Positions 1 through 11,279 of a stretch of DNA of 64,000 nucleotides are shown here, piece after piece (position 1 is the first letter of the stretch; each line of letters opens with the position of its first letter). Source of the stretch: Stropharia rugosoannulata (Eukaryota > Basidiomycota > Agaricomycetes > Agaricales > Strophariaceae). The notes beneath the pieces are model-generated. The model was not told where the DNA came from. It did no database searches and saw only the letters and a list, made by a program, of their open reading frames with translations. The position numbers and the translations under genes are program-made. The stretch spans positions 4,980,671-5,044,670 of the forward strand of contig JANCIK010000001.1 in NCBI GenBank assembly GCA_028532985.1. Reading direction: 5' to 3'.

Positions 1-1107
1 GCAGATAACTGCTTCATATGGCTCCTATTGTGTAAGTGTTGGATAATATCGACTCTAAATGTATTTTGTAGCATTTCTTTACTGTTTAATTTCAAATTAT
101 TGATGTAAGGCAGTCACAACATATAATCCAATTTCTGCTTCGATTCTGGAGTACTTTTAAGTGTATTATGCATAAATAAATCATACAATACATATAATGT
201 TAGAATCAAGTGAGAAAGACACTATATTCTCTGTAAATTCTATCTAAACTTGCTTGTTGTTGCAACATTAGGAAATTGTCCTGGTCAATCTGCTTGTTAT
301 CATTGATTTTTTTCGAATAAAATACACATAACTAGGTCAGCCCTTATCTATATACACTTATATGACATTGAAACCACATATTCAAATTTGTTCTTCTGAG
401 TCGGGGCGGGCAAACTTGAATGTCGGGGGGGAAATCAGGCGTGGGAATTTATCAGCCTCGGAATGATGGCAGTGGAAATCGAGTGAATATTGAGCGAATA
501 CATATAATTTCATTGAGAATTTCATGGAGGGGGTTAGAAATATAAGTATGCTTGTGTACTTAAGTGATCCTTGCAAAGTACAGCGCAATGGAAAGTGGTC
601 TGGCTTGCCGAGTTGGGGGGCGGGGGCGCGTGAGAATATGGTGCAAATAACTCACCATATTCCCACGCCTGATTTCCCCCCCCGACATTCAAGTTTGCCC
701 GCCCCGACTCAGAGCAACAAATTTGAATATGTGGTTTCAATGTCATATAAGTGTATATAGATAAGGGCTAACCTAGTTATGTGTATTTTATTCGAAAAAA
801 ATCAATGATAATAAGCAGAATAACCAGGACAATTTCCTGATGCTGCAACAACAAGCAAGTTTATACAGAAATTACAGGGAATATAGTGTCTTCCTAACTT
901 GATTCTGACAGTATATGTATTTTATGATTTACTTATGTATAATACACTTAAAATTACTCCAGAATCGAAGCAGAAACTGGATTATACATTGTGACTGCCT
1001 TACATCAATAATTTGAAATTAGACAGTAAAAAAATGCTACAAAATACATTTAGAGTCGATATTATCCAATGCTTATACAATAGGAACCATCTGAAGCAAT
1101 TATCTGC
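1..1107. repeat. 1.1 kb inverted repeat (palindrome), left end outside window
   Basis: Bases 1-448 are matched on the opposite strand by 659-1107: the window starts with gcagataactgcttcatatg and the right arm ends with the diverged complement of the same text. Arms differ by scattered substitutions and small indels only. The 210-bp spacer (449-658) carries a G-rich run and one copy of a 23-bp self-complementary motif (637-659, TATGGTG...CACCATA) that recurs at 1178-1200 and at both ends of the element at 3824-4625. I infer a head-to-head duplication or nested insertion of a nonautonomous DNA transposon. The short ORFs across it (for example 524-760 and 534-746 on opposite strands) are shadows of the repeat. 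Confidence 0.85.
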
Positions 1108-1261
1108 CGACCCATGAGTTAAGGCCCTCTGAGTTGGGGGGCGGGCACTCAGATCAGTCCGGGGGGGCGCGTGAGAATATGGTGCAAATAACTCACCATA
1201 CAAGGCAGTGGCGGATGCGCCCTCGAATTGTAGCTAAGAACGGGGCCAACTATGGGCCAAC

Positions 1262-1500
1262 GTCGTCAAGATTGAAATATTGAAACATTGTCAATCTTAA
1301 TTTGTTGGTTAATATACCACCTGAAGTCTGCATAGCAAACATGTTTCACAAGTTACTGCGTGCATCCATTCGTTCACAAGTCTCCTCCAAGTAAGACCGC
1401 GGCAATCATGATTAGTATAAGCAGTCCATTCAAATTGAAACTGGGTGTTTACTGGCGGTATGTTCCGTTTCTCCCAACCACAGAAGCGTCAGCATTATAC
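1262..1500. repeat. Dispersed repeat, copy 1 (others at 16280-16520 and 16680-16830)
   Basis: This stretch shares long identity with 16280-16520 (tgaaacatt..., cacaagt..gcatccattcgttcacaagt, gaccgcggcaatcat, gttctcccaaccacagaag) and a more diverged third match lies at 16680-16830. No coding potential is visible. In this copy it lies directly 3' of a MSYNQ family gene; the other two copies stand without one, so it may be a separate element. Confidence 0.6.
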
Positions 1501-1639
1501 ATTTGATATAACTCGTACGTGGCATAGGCGCTGCTTTCTATAAATCTACTTAAAATATACGGACCGGCAGGATACGTCAAGGCGCGTTCCACGCTCGACA
1601 ATTGCCCAAAATAAACCACCGGGCCGAGAGCGCGGACGA

Positions 1640-3450
1640 CGCACCTGATGAAGATAATCAGACGATAAGACAAACGATTGGCCACCGAACGCACCTCTGT
1701 CTCCATTCCTCATGTCTATCCTCCACTGCCATTACCTTCCCCCATTACACTTGGCAATCGACTTTTATGGAGACTTAAACTCATCAAGTAAGTACTGTAC
1801 TACAAAGTAGTAATCACTGGATCAAAAAATAAACTCACGGATATTTTTGTGTAGTTATACCTTCGTGTCTCGTACGGCTGCTTAGGGGTATACGGCTTCG
1901 GAAACTTGAAGAGTCTTGTTCCTTCATCGGTGGTTTCTTATAATTGCCACAGTGTCCAAATCAATCAAGGAGAAAGCTATGGGCTATAAGCAATGTGAGC
2001 TCACTTTGTTTTTTCAACGGCTCTTGGTCGGCTTCTATCGCATCTTCCACCGCGTCCCTTGATCGTTTGGAAATCTGGGGCGGTTTATCGCATTCAACCC
2101 TGCTAAAGACATGCATCAGCTTGAGAGATGTGGGTGATTGATAATTGAACATGCCTTTGACGCTGGACTCCTGGGAATGCTTCCCCGAGTTCTCAGTGGC
2201 CGCCATCCATCCTGATGATGGACCACTATCGTTTAATCTGTTTGTTTCAGATATTTCACCCCCTTCTTTGACCGGCTGAGGTTGGGCCAAACCTGTTTGT
2301 GATGGTCCAAGTCGTTATTTAATGTATATGAATGCGATGCTCACTTTGTTTTTCATACCCTCCCGCCACTTGTTTGCGTTTGCTTTCAGAGTCAAGTGAT
2401 GGATTTTCCTTCTGAGTTGGCATATGCTGGGCTCTGATCCGGGTATATGTATTATGTGAGGGGGAGAACTTGGGACGACATTCTACAGCCTGTATATGAG
2501 TATAACTACAAATGTGAATGTTGACGCATGACCTTTGCAGGTACAAGGGGCCTGAAGGGAATGCTCATTGACGCGCCGGCCGTAAAGTGAGATCAAAGGC
2601 GGGAGTTCTTCCTCATACCTATAGTCAATATATTAATGATTAAGATACACATTTAAAGCACATAAAGCGAGTGATAACTCACCCGAGACTCGGATATTGT
2701 CCCCTAGTTATTGATTGATTTTGAATGTTCACCTTCAACCCAGGCTGAAGCGCAGTACTCCGTCCTACTCCTGATAGCACGTCATACTGACAATGTCGCT
2801 GTTCATTGCGGCTGTACAGTGAGATTGAAGGCAGAACTTCATGTTTATTCCTATAGCCCATAGTGATGAATGCGCGTAGACAGAGTATACGGGTTAGAGG
2901 ACTGATGGCTTACTTGAGACTCGGATACAGGTCCCGTGTTCTTACTTTGTTTTGGGCGGAAACCGTGGGGCGGCATGAACGTTTAGGTGTACCGTTTGCC
3001 ACTCCTGGCTGTGGTCGAATGTTGGCAAACCCGCTATGACGCACCGGCCACTCTACGGACTGGGACAATGTTTGCTCATCGCGTAAGGCCACGGTCGATT
3101 GGGTGTAGGCGACGCTCTCGTTGCTCTGCCCATGGTTGTCCGGTGTGAGCCTCCGCAAGTACCCTCCTTTAACATGTAGATTCAGCCGCGATGGGCAACT
3201 GGGCGTCATATAACTTACCTTTTATAGATGAACTCATTCCATGTACATTTTCTTGGGCAATGTCACCCCAATGCGTGTTGACGTACACTGTGTTATCCGC
3301 ATGTGTCAGTCAAATGTCTCAAAGGCCGCGGTTTCACAAACCACCATATGTATATACGCTCGAGAATGCCTTGCCCTCCGAGAATGAATTGGTGGCCGGA
3401 GTCCCTCCTTTGTAACGTGAAGATTGGTTCAGACCTTGATTATACGACAT
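1640..3450 (-). CDS. MSYNQ family gene, copy A (unrecognised, multi-exon)
   Basis: No known family recognised. The reading starts at ATG 3450 (MSYNQGLNQSSRYKGG...), followed by an intron of the gtttgtga type and an exon with the family motif THWGDI. Later exons give LNLHVKGGYLRRLTPD, then SPSISLYSR-like units (PSISLYSRNEQR) and an exon end QNQSITRGQYPSLG, then a basic acidic exon (KRSRDAVEDAIEADQ...LKKQ, about 2020-2080) that looks like a bipartite nuclear localisation signal, and a C-terminal exon of the EGTR-x-F-x-F...TP-x-x-PY-x-TR-x-Y-x-YT type (about 1840-1930). Exact splice junctions are not all resolved and I cannot exclude that some exons are broken. A TATA-like core (3503-3516) lies 58 bases upstream of the ATG, as in copies B and E. 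A conserved downstream block (GATAATCAGACGATAAGACAA-like, about 1650-1680) is shared with copies B, D and E. Confidence 0.55.
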
Positions 3451-3502
3451 TGTTCACAGACAGTAAGAATGGCTGGGGTAACAGAAGGAAATAGTACTGG
3501 TA

Positions 3503-3516
3503 AGAGTATAAAGCTT
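3503..3516 (-). promoter_or_regulatory. Conserved TATA core promoter of MSYNQ copy A
   Basis: On the minus strand the text AAGCTTTATACTCTTACC lies about 58 bases upstream of ATG 3450. The same text lies 58-60 bases upstream of the start in copies B (13031-13042) and E (26879-26892). The surrounding 100-150 bases (tgttgaaaat, gctgttgctacgct, gcgcttcac) are also shared. Confidence 0.55.
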
Positions 3517-3823
3517 AAGCGGAATGTTGAAAATGTTGAAAAGCTTATAAATACCGAAAAAATGTGCACGCTCGCACTCGCGCTGTTGCTACGCTGCGAT
3601 GAGTTGCGCTTCACGTGGCATGCGATTATTTTTAGATTTTATTTACTTATAGATTATGTACTTGCCTTACTCTTAGATGCACTCGACCCTCCGTCTTAGA
3701 TAATAGGATTGGCCGCAATGTCATGTTCGGTGCTGAGGGCACTGCTCCTCCCGCACAATGTATTTCAATGCACAGGATGTAGGCCTCTTTTCCATCATCC
3801 GGATGACGGGATCATTGAATTCA

Positions 3824-4625
3824 TATGGTGAGTTATTTGCACCATAATTCCCACGGCGCGCGACTCATTGATGGCACCGCCGCGCGCGACTCAACCGGTT
3901 CGGCAGGTTATTATTTTGACTGCTACATCCCAGAGCAGCCCATACTTACCTCATATTATGTGCTCTGCATATTATATTGTATCAAGAAGTAGAGTTGATT
4001 GTAGTTTAATGTTGGTTTCATGACATTTTGTACCTATGATGGAATTTGCCGAAATATTCCCACAACTTGCCCGCCGCGCGCGACTCTCTGAAGGACTGCC
4101 GCGCGCGACTCAAACCAAGTGGTCATTTTCAAATGCACCATTATATGTTTTTTTATGAATAGTAACAGTATATGTGTGGTACATACAGTATGAGTACACA
4201 GATTCTACAGTAATGTGAGGAAATACATCCATGTTTGAGAAAGAACTACTACTGAAATTTGATTAAAATATGTGCCTAAGTCCCCATGAATTGAATTAAA
4301 AGTATTTGAGCTGAAAAGGAGGAGATATATAGCTTCATTGTGTACTCAAATGCTATTATTTATGGGTGATATCGGATGGCTTAGTGCAGTTGTAAGTACA
4401 AAAAAGCAGGAAAAACTCGCCCTGTATGCCTCTCAAAGGGATTAATAACCACAAACTCCAGTAATTTACTATTTATACAATACATATACCTACATATACT
4501 TTATTTCTACTCTAAACACCCAGGGTATAGTGAAACAAGCACTGTCCCCTCACTTTGAGTCGCGCGCGGCAGTGCCATCAATGAGTCGCGCGCCGTGGGA
4601 ATTGTGGTGCAAATAACTCACCATA
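3824..4625. mobile_element. Nonautonomous TIR DNA transposon (MITE-like, 0.8 kb)
   Basis: Termini are inverted: the left end begins TATGGTGAGTTATTTGCACC followed by a GCGCGCGACTC-rich subterminal block, and the right end carries the reverse complement. TIRs are about 70 bp. The outermost 23 bp of each end are themselves self-complementary (TATGGTG...CACCATA). Flanks repeat: GAATTCAT at 3817-3824 and AAATTCAT at 4625-4632, compatible with an 8-bp target duplication; a TA duplication is an alternative reading because the end is palindromic. An internal GCGCGCGACTC pair sits at 4075-4110. No transposase ORF is present. The superfamily is not settled. Confidence 0.75.
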
Positions 4626-4639
4626 AATTCATCAATGCT

Positions 4640-5400
4640 GACTGGGACAGAGTAATCAGAGCTGTGCTTTTCTACAGTGCTAATGATCATGGCCAGTAAT
4701 GTTCTCTCGTTCATGTTCTGGTTCCTTCAAGCTCTCTCGAGGTCCCGCTTATCTGGAATCATCGTTGCGAGATGTCGACGGGGAATGAGTGAGGCGGGCA
4801 CGGCTGCACAAAGCGGGGTCATGGATGGCAGTGTAGGTATGAAACACCCTTTATAATCATCGGTCAAGTTAAGCCACTGATTTCAACGTCGTCCATGAGA
4901 AACTATTCGAGCAGGCATTGCCTACCACACACCAGGAGTGGGAGATCGACTGTCTCTTCTACGCCTCGTACGACGCATACAAACAGTGGTCACTCTTCTA
5001 GTCACGGGTAATTTCCATCAGAAGTCGTTGCAACATAGAGTATACAGTTTAATGAGGGAACTTAGATATTGGGAGTGACATAGAGCTACGGATAGTGCCT
5101 ATTTCTACATTCCTTCGATAATCACCCAGTCTCCATTAGTACCAGAAATATTGCGGTGTGAGCCTTGCTTATGCTACCAGTCTATAGAACAGGCGTAAAA
5201 ATCAATCTGGCATGGCTTACTTTGATAGAACGCTAAATTCGGAGCTGCGCGGTAGATAAGGCAAACGGAACAAGGCTATTACACGTTAACTACTCAAAAA
5301 CAAGAGGCAAATTATAATCTAATATACTCTAAAAAAGACATACAGCTTTATACTACCGTTAAATTATAGTCCTCGGATATGAAGCATCCATACCGCGTTA
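4640..5400. other. Intergenic, no gene seen
   Basis: Mixed-composition sequence with no ORF of convincing quality, no terminal repeats and no RNA gene that I can recognise. Confidence 0.4.
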
Positions 5401-5960
5401 GCTCAAGCCCAAGTCAGGCATGCTGTCATTGAATCATCTCGTCAATTCCTCCGTTCTACGAGAAAACTGGGTATTAGTAGCAGAAACTAATAAACTCATT
5501 TCAGAAACATACAGCAATGGCCTTCATAAACGTATCAGTTGCCCTTAAAAGGTCCACGGTATTCTGCAAGCATTGTGACGTATTGAAGTGCTTCTTCAGG
5601 TTGGAGAGATATAACGAGGCATCTCTCCTCCTGTCTAATATGTAAGTGTGTCGGCACGCTACGCAGTGCACCCGATCACCATCCTGAAGCAGGTCAATCC
5701 GGGGGTCGAGTTGAAGCTGCGCCTTGAAGTACGCCTCGCGTCGGCTGCAGCTCATGCCCTGTTGACGCTCATATGAAGGAAGCAGCTTCCTCAGTGTTGT
5801 GTACGGTCCGCGCCGATTTCCCTTGCTTGTCTTCTCACGGGTCATGCGGGTTCCAACTGTCTTCATTGTTATAAGTAGAGTTGGATGGTAGGTGCCTGTG
5901 CAAGGTACGAATGTGGTGGAAGGAGGGACAAGGCGCGGTGAACTAATGTGTTCCAGGCTG
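5380..5960. repeat. Segmental duplication, inverted partner at 25140-25730
   Basis: Beyond the zinc-finger ORF, both flanks match: the 5' side (ttataagtagagttggatgg, aggtacgaatgtgg) and the 3' side (atgacagcatgcc...tcaagccca, gaggaattgacgagatgatt). The two blocks are in opposite orientation, so the unit moved as a segment of about 580 bp. Confidence 0.7.
5501..5866 (-). CDS. Small C2HC (BED-like) zinc-finger protein, 121 aa
   Basis: A single open frame of 121 codons starting MKTVGTRMTREKTSKGNRRG. Residues about 68-101 carry C-x2-C (HCVACRHTY) followed by a hydrophobic-polar linker, LSNLKKHF and a final C, that is C-x2-C...H-x5-C. This is the spacing of BED-like fingers common in basidiomycete multicopy genes that read W/L-x-x-H-x-x-x-x-C at the end. 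Function is unknown; a DNA-binding or transposon-derived origin is inference. The same sequence with nonsense mutations exists in inverted orientation at 25243-25609, so this is the only intact copy in the window. A short continuation exon past the stop cannot be excluded. Confidence 0.55.
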   Translation of the reverse strand: MKTVGTRMTREKTSKGNRRGPYTTLRKLLPSYERQQGMSCSRREAYFKAQLQLDPRIDLLQDGDRVHCVACRHTYILDRRRDASLYLSNLKKHFNTSQCLQNTVDLLRATDTFMKAIAVCF

Positions 5961-6419
5961 CTTTCTATATTCTACAAGAAAGTTGGCAACCTTAACCCAT
6001 TTCGCACCAGTTCTGGGTATTAGGATCCCACGACGTCTATTTTTGCTTTCCAGCATACCCCGGAGTCGCCATGTATGGCTCGGCGGCCTGTAACCTTAAC
6101 CCTTTTCTTCGCTTGGGTCAGTATGCATGCAGATAGCTAGTATTAGTATTAGAGTAGGGCCGATGATATACCGTACTTACAGCACGGGTTGTTGATGTAC
6201 TTGTTCAAATTAAAGTACTTGATTTTTTGTATCTATCCGAGCCACAGCTCTCACTGTAGCTGGTTGTTTGCAGCATTTGTAGTATATCCCCGGCATTCAT
6301 AATGGTAAGTAAAGTGTTATCTAGTCGTAGTTGGTACAAACCTCAGGCCTCAGGCTACCTACCAGGCACCCAGGTCGCCACGCAACAAGGACAATCCCGG
6401 GCGGAGTGTAAAATGAATT

Positions 6420-6530
6420 TCCGTCCCGGGTTGACGTGTCTATTATTGAAAACTTGATTTCTACCTTGACTTTGCCTCATTACAACTACACCTCGCGCTA
6501 TACCCACTGGAAGCGAAACATGCTCAGAGA
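6420..6530. repeat. Dispersed repeat related to 13650-14090 and 17680-18140
   Basis: The text gacgtgtctatt followed by cttgac...tc and caactacacc-like sequence recurs at 13655-13720 and 17697-17770, where it leads into a longer shared C-rich block. Here only the beginning is similar. No coding function assigned. Confidence 0.4.
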
Positions 6531-6689
6531 AGGATTAGGGATGGCGAAGGCGAAATCAGGTCGTTCTTGGATGCAGTAGTACGTCTGTTCTTGAATATAG
6601 CTGTATACACGGCTTACAGTGGATTCACCCATGCTGTTCTACGCCTAATTCGTTGTAGTACCGACCGTGTGGGCTACATCTATGGATCG

Positions 6690-9546
6690 ACATGCTTCTC
6701 GTACCCCTTGGCTCTGCGGCCTCCTCTGTCCAACTCCCTTTAGCCTTATCAGCGCCGTGCATTCTTACCTGTGCCCAACGGATCCGTCCCGTCCCACCTG
6801 GGCCTGAGTCTGTATCCCTCTTCTGTCCTGCATGTTTCGGTTTGACATGTCGCGTCCCAGCCTGTTTCTCTGTCTCTGAAGGTCAATACACGTTCTTTCG
6901 ACCGCGGCAAGGCTGATCGCCGCACTATGCGTACTGTAGTATGGTATGGACTTGTTTTATATGCTTCTGCTCACCAATATTGGACGGTGCAACTATCACT
7001 CAGTACTGCCCAATTGCTTAATATAATCGTGTGTATCACCACTGCCGCGCTGGACATTTCGGGTCCTTCTCTAGTGGTTCGGTCTCCCCAACCTCCTGGC
7101 GTCCGCGAAGTACCTGCGTGCCCCTGAACGGTCAACACGTCCTTTACTGTCCTGTCCCGGAATACTGCCTGCTCTCCCGTCCTCCCCGCGCATAAGTATC
7201 CCCTCAATCACTAATGTCCCCTCATCACCACGCATGTCCGCTCTTCCCTACATCGTCCCCCACCGCACACATCACTCTCGGCGTCCAGATGCAGTCCCCC
7301 CGCCTGCCCGGACGGGCAATAGTTGTAACCCCGGCGTCTACTCCGTCCGCCCTCTCCCGGTCCGTCCCTCGTCCGTTGTTTGCCCATCCCCCCGTCCCTT
7401 GACTGTCCATCATCTTAGTCTGTTATACTGCCCCGCACGCGCATGGGCGACCCACCCGATCCGGGCCGCCCACCTGCCCGTCTGCGACGGCGGACCTACA
7501 CCACCCACCTTTCAACGATGCAATCACGCTGTCCACGTCTGGCCCATCCTAAGTCCCGCCCATCCCACGTCTCCCCGGCGCCCCTTTTCCGTTGATGCCC
7601 CCCCCCCTCTGCACTGCATGTGCGTGACCCCGGCATGGACCATCTCGCGTCTCCTGCTCTTCCCCCTGTGTACTCCCTCTTACGCTATGCACTGGCTCCC
7701 CTCCCCCTCCACACGCCTCTTCTTCCCTCCCCAATCCCCCCCATCCCGTCCGGCTCCACGCGCAACCCCTTCCCTCCCCTTCCGGGCGCGCGTGCCGCTA
7801 CCCGGCCCTCTCTGCCGCATTGGGTTATCGCGTGGATGACATCGCAGCAGAGAGGCAGAAGCACCGGGAGGGGCAGAGGTAGGGCAGGGGTGGATGCGTG
7901 TGCCTGGGAAAGGCGCAACGTGGGATGGGGCGGGACGGGGTGAGGCGGTTCTTGTGATGTGCATGGGGTGGGTGACACCCGGACAATGTACAGGGGGCGG
8001 TACAGTAACAGCTACACTTGGAATAAAGAGGAGGGACGTGGAATGGCCCTGGTGCCGGGGGAAGGCACCCAGTCAGCGCACGCTGGACTGTAGTGCGTGA
8101 GATCACGAGCACAGTTCACGTCGTGCCCGTTTCGGTCCGTGCAGCACGCCGGCCCACTGGCTCCCTGGTACTGGCAGCGTCCCGTATACATACCTTCCCC
8201 AGCCACATCCCGCTCTTCATCCATGGCTCCGCATTCGACCCAGCGTGCCGAGCCCGCTCTCCCTTGCATGCGCAAAGCGCTACAACACGGTCTAGTCCCA
8301 TCACTGCGCGATGTCCGCTCTCCCCCCTCCGTTCACCCTTCGCTTGCAACTATCCACATAGCCGTTCACTTGCTCATAGCGGAATCAAAGACGCACCGCG
8401 ACAACAGGACCAGTCGCCTATTCACCGGATCGCGTATGCCCGCTCCAGCTAACACTATCATATTTGTGCGAGTTGTTTGAATTATTTACAATATATCGTT
8501 TATGATTGGGCTATTAACTGGCTACTAAGAAGGTTCTTGAGATCGGCGTGGACCTTTTACACGTAATACTGTACCGTTTCGAATGGTTCTTCTGGAGAGG
8601 TTGTAGTGGTTCCGTTGTTCTGTTTGAATGAATATTCATGCCTATGCTCTAGACTGGTCGCTCTACGTATAGAGTAACAAGTTAGACTATTCAAGCAAGT
8701 TCGGCTAAACCTCGCGCTCGACCTGGCAACCGAACACTGTAGACTATGTGGACTCTTGCGTGACTGGACTTGCTGTACTCATGACACCGGACAGGTGTAT
8801 GCGCTGCATTCTATAGCACCTTCGAAGGCGGACAGCGAGAGGACGAGGGTGAGCGGGAGGGGCGGGAACCTTCGGGTGTGGAATGCAGGAGGCGCAGGGT
8901 ACTCGTATCGCCCGCCCTGGTGGTGGGGATGGTACAGGTCGGAATGGTGGTCGGACTTGTGGTGTATTTGCGCACTGCGTCATCCACGGCAGAGGCGCGG
9001 GGAGGCAGAGGTAGGGTGGTGGGGGATGTGTGTGCCTGGAAAGGCCCGGTGTCGACGGGGGAGGGTGGGATGGGGCGGTTCTTATGGTGTGCATGTGTTG
9101 GGTGGGAACCCCGAGGGGCCTGTCGCGTTATTTACAGGGGCGATATTGTACAGGGTCAGTATGAGAGTAGAAGCGCGGTAACAACTCCCTTTTGAATAAA
9201 CAGGAGGGATGTGGGATGGCCCCGGTGCCCAAGGGAGGAAGGAGGGAGCGCAGCCAGGCAGCACACCCTGGACCGTAGTGCGCAACCTAGCGCTCATGTC
9301 GTGCCCGTTGCGGTCCGTGCAGCACGCCCAAGTCGGCCGTACGTCCCAGTTGTTGCACAACGTATCAGCTGCCAGCCGCTCCGCAGTGCCGAGCCCGCTC
9401 TCTCCCACAAAGCGCGACAACACCCACTGCCACTGCACACCCTCACCATCTCCTGCTCCGCTCTGCTGTTCACTGGCATTGATTCACATTCGCCCGCCCA
9501 TAGGGGCCTCTGGAGAATCAAATACGAACCGCGACGGGCACCAAGA
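6690..9546. repeat. C-rich noncoding block containing two diverged copies of a 0.65 kb unit
   Basis: The sequence from 6690 to about 7830 is C-rich on the plus strand and open in several frames on both strands at once, which is a composition effect. About 7836-8480 and 8981-9540 are two copies of the same unit: both contain gcagaggtaggg, gtgcctggaaaggc-like text, tgggatggggcgg, ggtgtgcatg, gaataaa-c/g-aggaggga, gatggcccyggtgcc, cgtgcccgtt-cggtccgtgcagcacgcc, gtgccgagcccgctct and accgcgac at corresponding positions. No protein is supported. Confidence 0.6.
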
Positions 9547-9703
9547 AAAGTCCGTGGCAACGTCCGTGGCACGTCCGTGCATCCGTGCAAGGTCCGTGCA
9601 AACAGGTGTAAGTCCGTGCAAAGTCCGTGTAAATTATCTGTAAGTCCGTGCAAATTAGTCGCAAGTCCGTGCACACATCCGTGATGCGTCCGTGCAAGAC
9701 AAG
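9547..9703. repeat. TCCGTGCA minisatellite, cluster 1
   Basis: Irregular tandem array of the core GTCCGTGCA with 0-12 base spacers (gtccgtgcatccgtgcaagg..., aagtccgtgcaaattag...). The open frames on both strands here are a by-product of the repeat. Confidence 0.8.
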
Positions 9704-9710
9704 AATTCAT

Positions 9711-10330
9711 ATGTGCAGCTAGGATTAATAGAAATATAAGAACAGATATATGTATCTACTACTTCAACAAATTATTGCAATGGCTTTGCTTTTAAGTATA
9801 TTTTATGATTAGGTATTTGGTATTTTCCTATACCAACATATGTCGTTTATCTATTTAGACGTAATTTAGGGCGTAATTTTACTTCCACTGATGCTCGAAG
9901 ACTACGCGAAGTGTGATAATGGAAATGAATGATATGGCAGATTACAATGTCCAGTTAAGGTACTTACCTCATTGTCACCGTAATCTCAATGTCTTAGTAT
10001 GACATTGGATGGACCGTTTCCAGTCTCCAGTACTCGTAGTGACAGCCAAGTGTCTTGAAGGTTTTTTAGTAGCTCTGAGCTCTCAATAACTGCAATTACT
10101 TTTCACTTCAGGCATACAATTCTGTCATCTTAAACTCATCAGTGAAATACTAGATAAAATATCTACTTGTTATCCGTAAATAACCAAAACTATCATTGCA
10201 ATAAATGACTATGTGGCGATTTTCTTAAAATACGACTGCCCTCTTTAAGTTGATTGAAGACTTAAGAGCATGTATTTGGTTATTAACCATTCCAATATGT
10301 TGAATTACGACTTTGTACTTGGTTTCAGAA
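9711..10330. other. AT-rich spacer between minisatellite clusters
   Basis: Low-GC sequence without a credible ORF or RNA gene. It separates two arrays with the same core unit. Confidence 0.4.
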
Positions 10331-10333
10331 CCT

Positions 10334-10540
10334 CATAGTGTGTGTGTGTGTCTGTACATTATCCGTGCAAGTGTATGTGCGTCCGTGCAACATCCGTGTG
10401 CATCCGTGCATGTCTGTGCATGTCTGTGCAGCGTCCGTGCGCGTCTGTGAGGCGTCTATGCGCATCCGTGCAGCGTCCGTGTACGTCCGTGCGATGTCCG
10501 TGCGCATCTGTGCAAAGTCTGTGCATGTCCGTGCCGGGGC
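10334..10540. repeat. TCCGTGCA minisatellite, cluster 2
   Basis: Begins with a short GT microsatellite (tgtgtgtgtgtgtct) and continues as about 18 irregular units of rTCCGTGCr or rTCTGTGCr. All six frames are partly open because of the array; no protein assigned. Confidence 0.8.
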
Positions 10541-11061
10541 CTGAGAGTGACCCAGGGCTTTGTTCAAATAATAAATGTCATTGCTGATTCCATTGGGTTG
10601 AAGTACCTCCAAATGTAGCGCTCAAGTTCTAGCCCTACACTGACCCGTCAGTAGCTAGCCGTGCTGGCATTCCGTGGAAAAAACTATGCCGAGCCAACGC
10701 CGTAGTTATTTTATACTTGCCGGGTCACGGCAACGCCTGTTGCAGATTGTGCCGATACATTTGTAAATTATATGTAAACCGCACTCGTACTAAGTAGGGA
10801 ATTAATACGCTCGGTTGATGACAAGTCAATTTACTAACATCTCCGTTATATTGATGGTCCGAGTTGATACTATATAATTAATACTGGTTGAATTGTTGAC
10901 TCCCCAATTTTGAATCATGGGGGATTAATCAGATATAGCGTTGATTGCCTCACTGAACCTTGTGTCCCACATACAGAGAAATGAAGTAAGACTATTGACA
11001 CTAGTAAACAACAGTATTTATCCAGTTCCTCTGCTTCTAAACAAGCTTTGTTGTTTTCGTG

Positions 11062-11198
11062 AATCCGTGTTTGTCCGTGCAGTCCGTGTGCATCCGTGCA
11101 ATCCATGCAAAGTCCGTGCGGAGTCCGTGCAAATAAAGCTAAATCCGTGCAGTGTCTGTGCAACACCGCACGGACGCGCACGGACGTGCACGGACTTT
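11062..11198. repeat. TCCGTGCA minisatellite, cluster 3, with inverted end
   Basis: Units of TCCGTGCA in plus orientation run from about 11062 to 11162, then at 11166-11196 three units appear as the reverse complement (GCACGGAC). The array can thus fold on itself. Confidence 0.8.
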
Positions 11199-11279
11199 TC
11201 TGTAGGCCCAAACGCGACCCCAGGACCAGTTGACCATTAACCAGATCACATATGCCCCTCCCCTCCTCCCACTGCGCGC

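Noticed and set aside
6692..8480. Many long overlapping ORFs on both strands, up to 201 codons
   Set aside because: They are open together in several frames because of strong C/G skew; products are Pro/Arg/Ser-rich without domains, and the region contains duplicated noncoding units.
10325..10612. Cys/Thr/Asp-repeat proteins predicted on both strands
   Set aside because: They translate the TCCGTGCA minisatellite; the periodic peptides follow from the DNA repeat.
9547..11198. A CRISPR-like array because of short repeated units
   Set aside because: Repeats are 8-9 bases with irregular 0-12 base spacers in a eukaryotic genome; nothing resembles cas genes.
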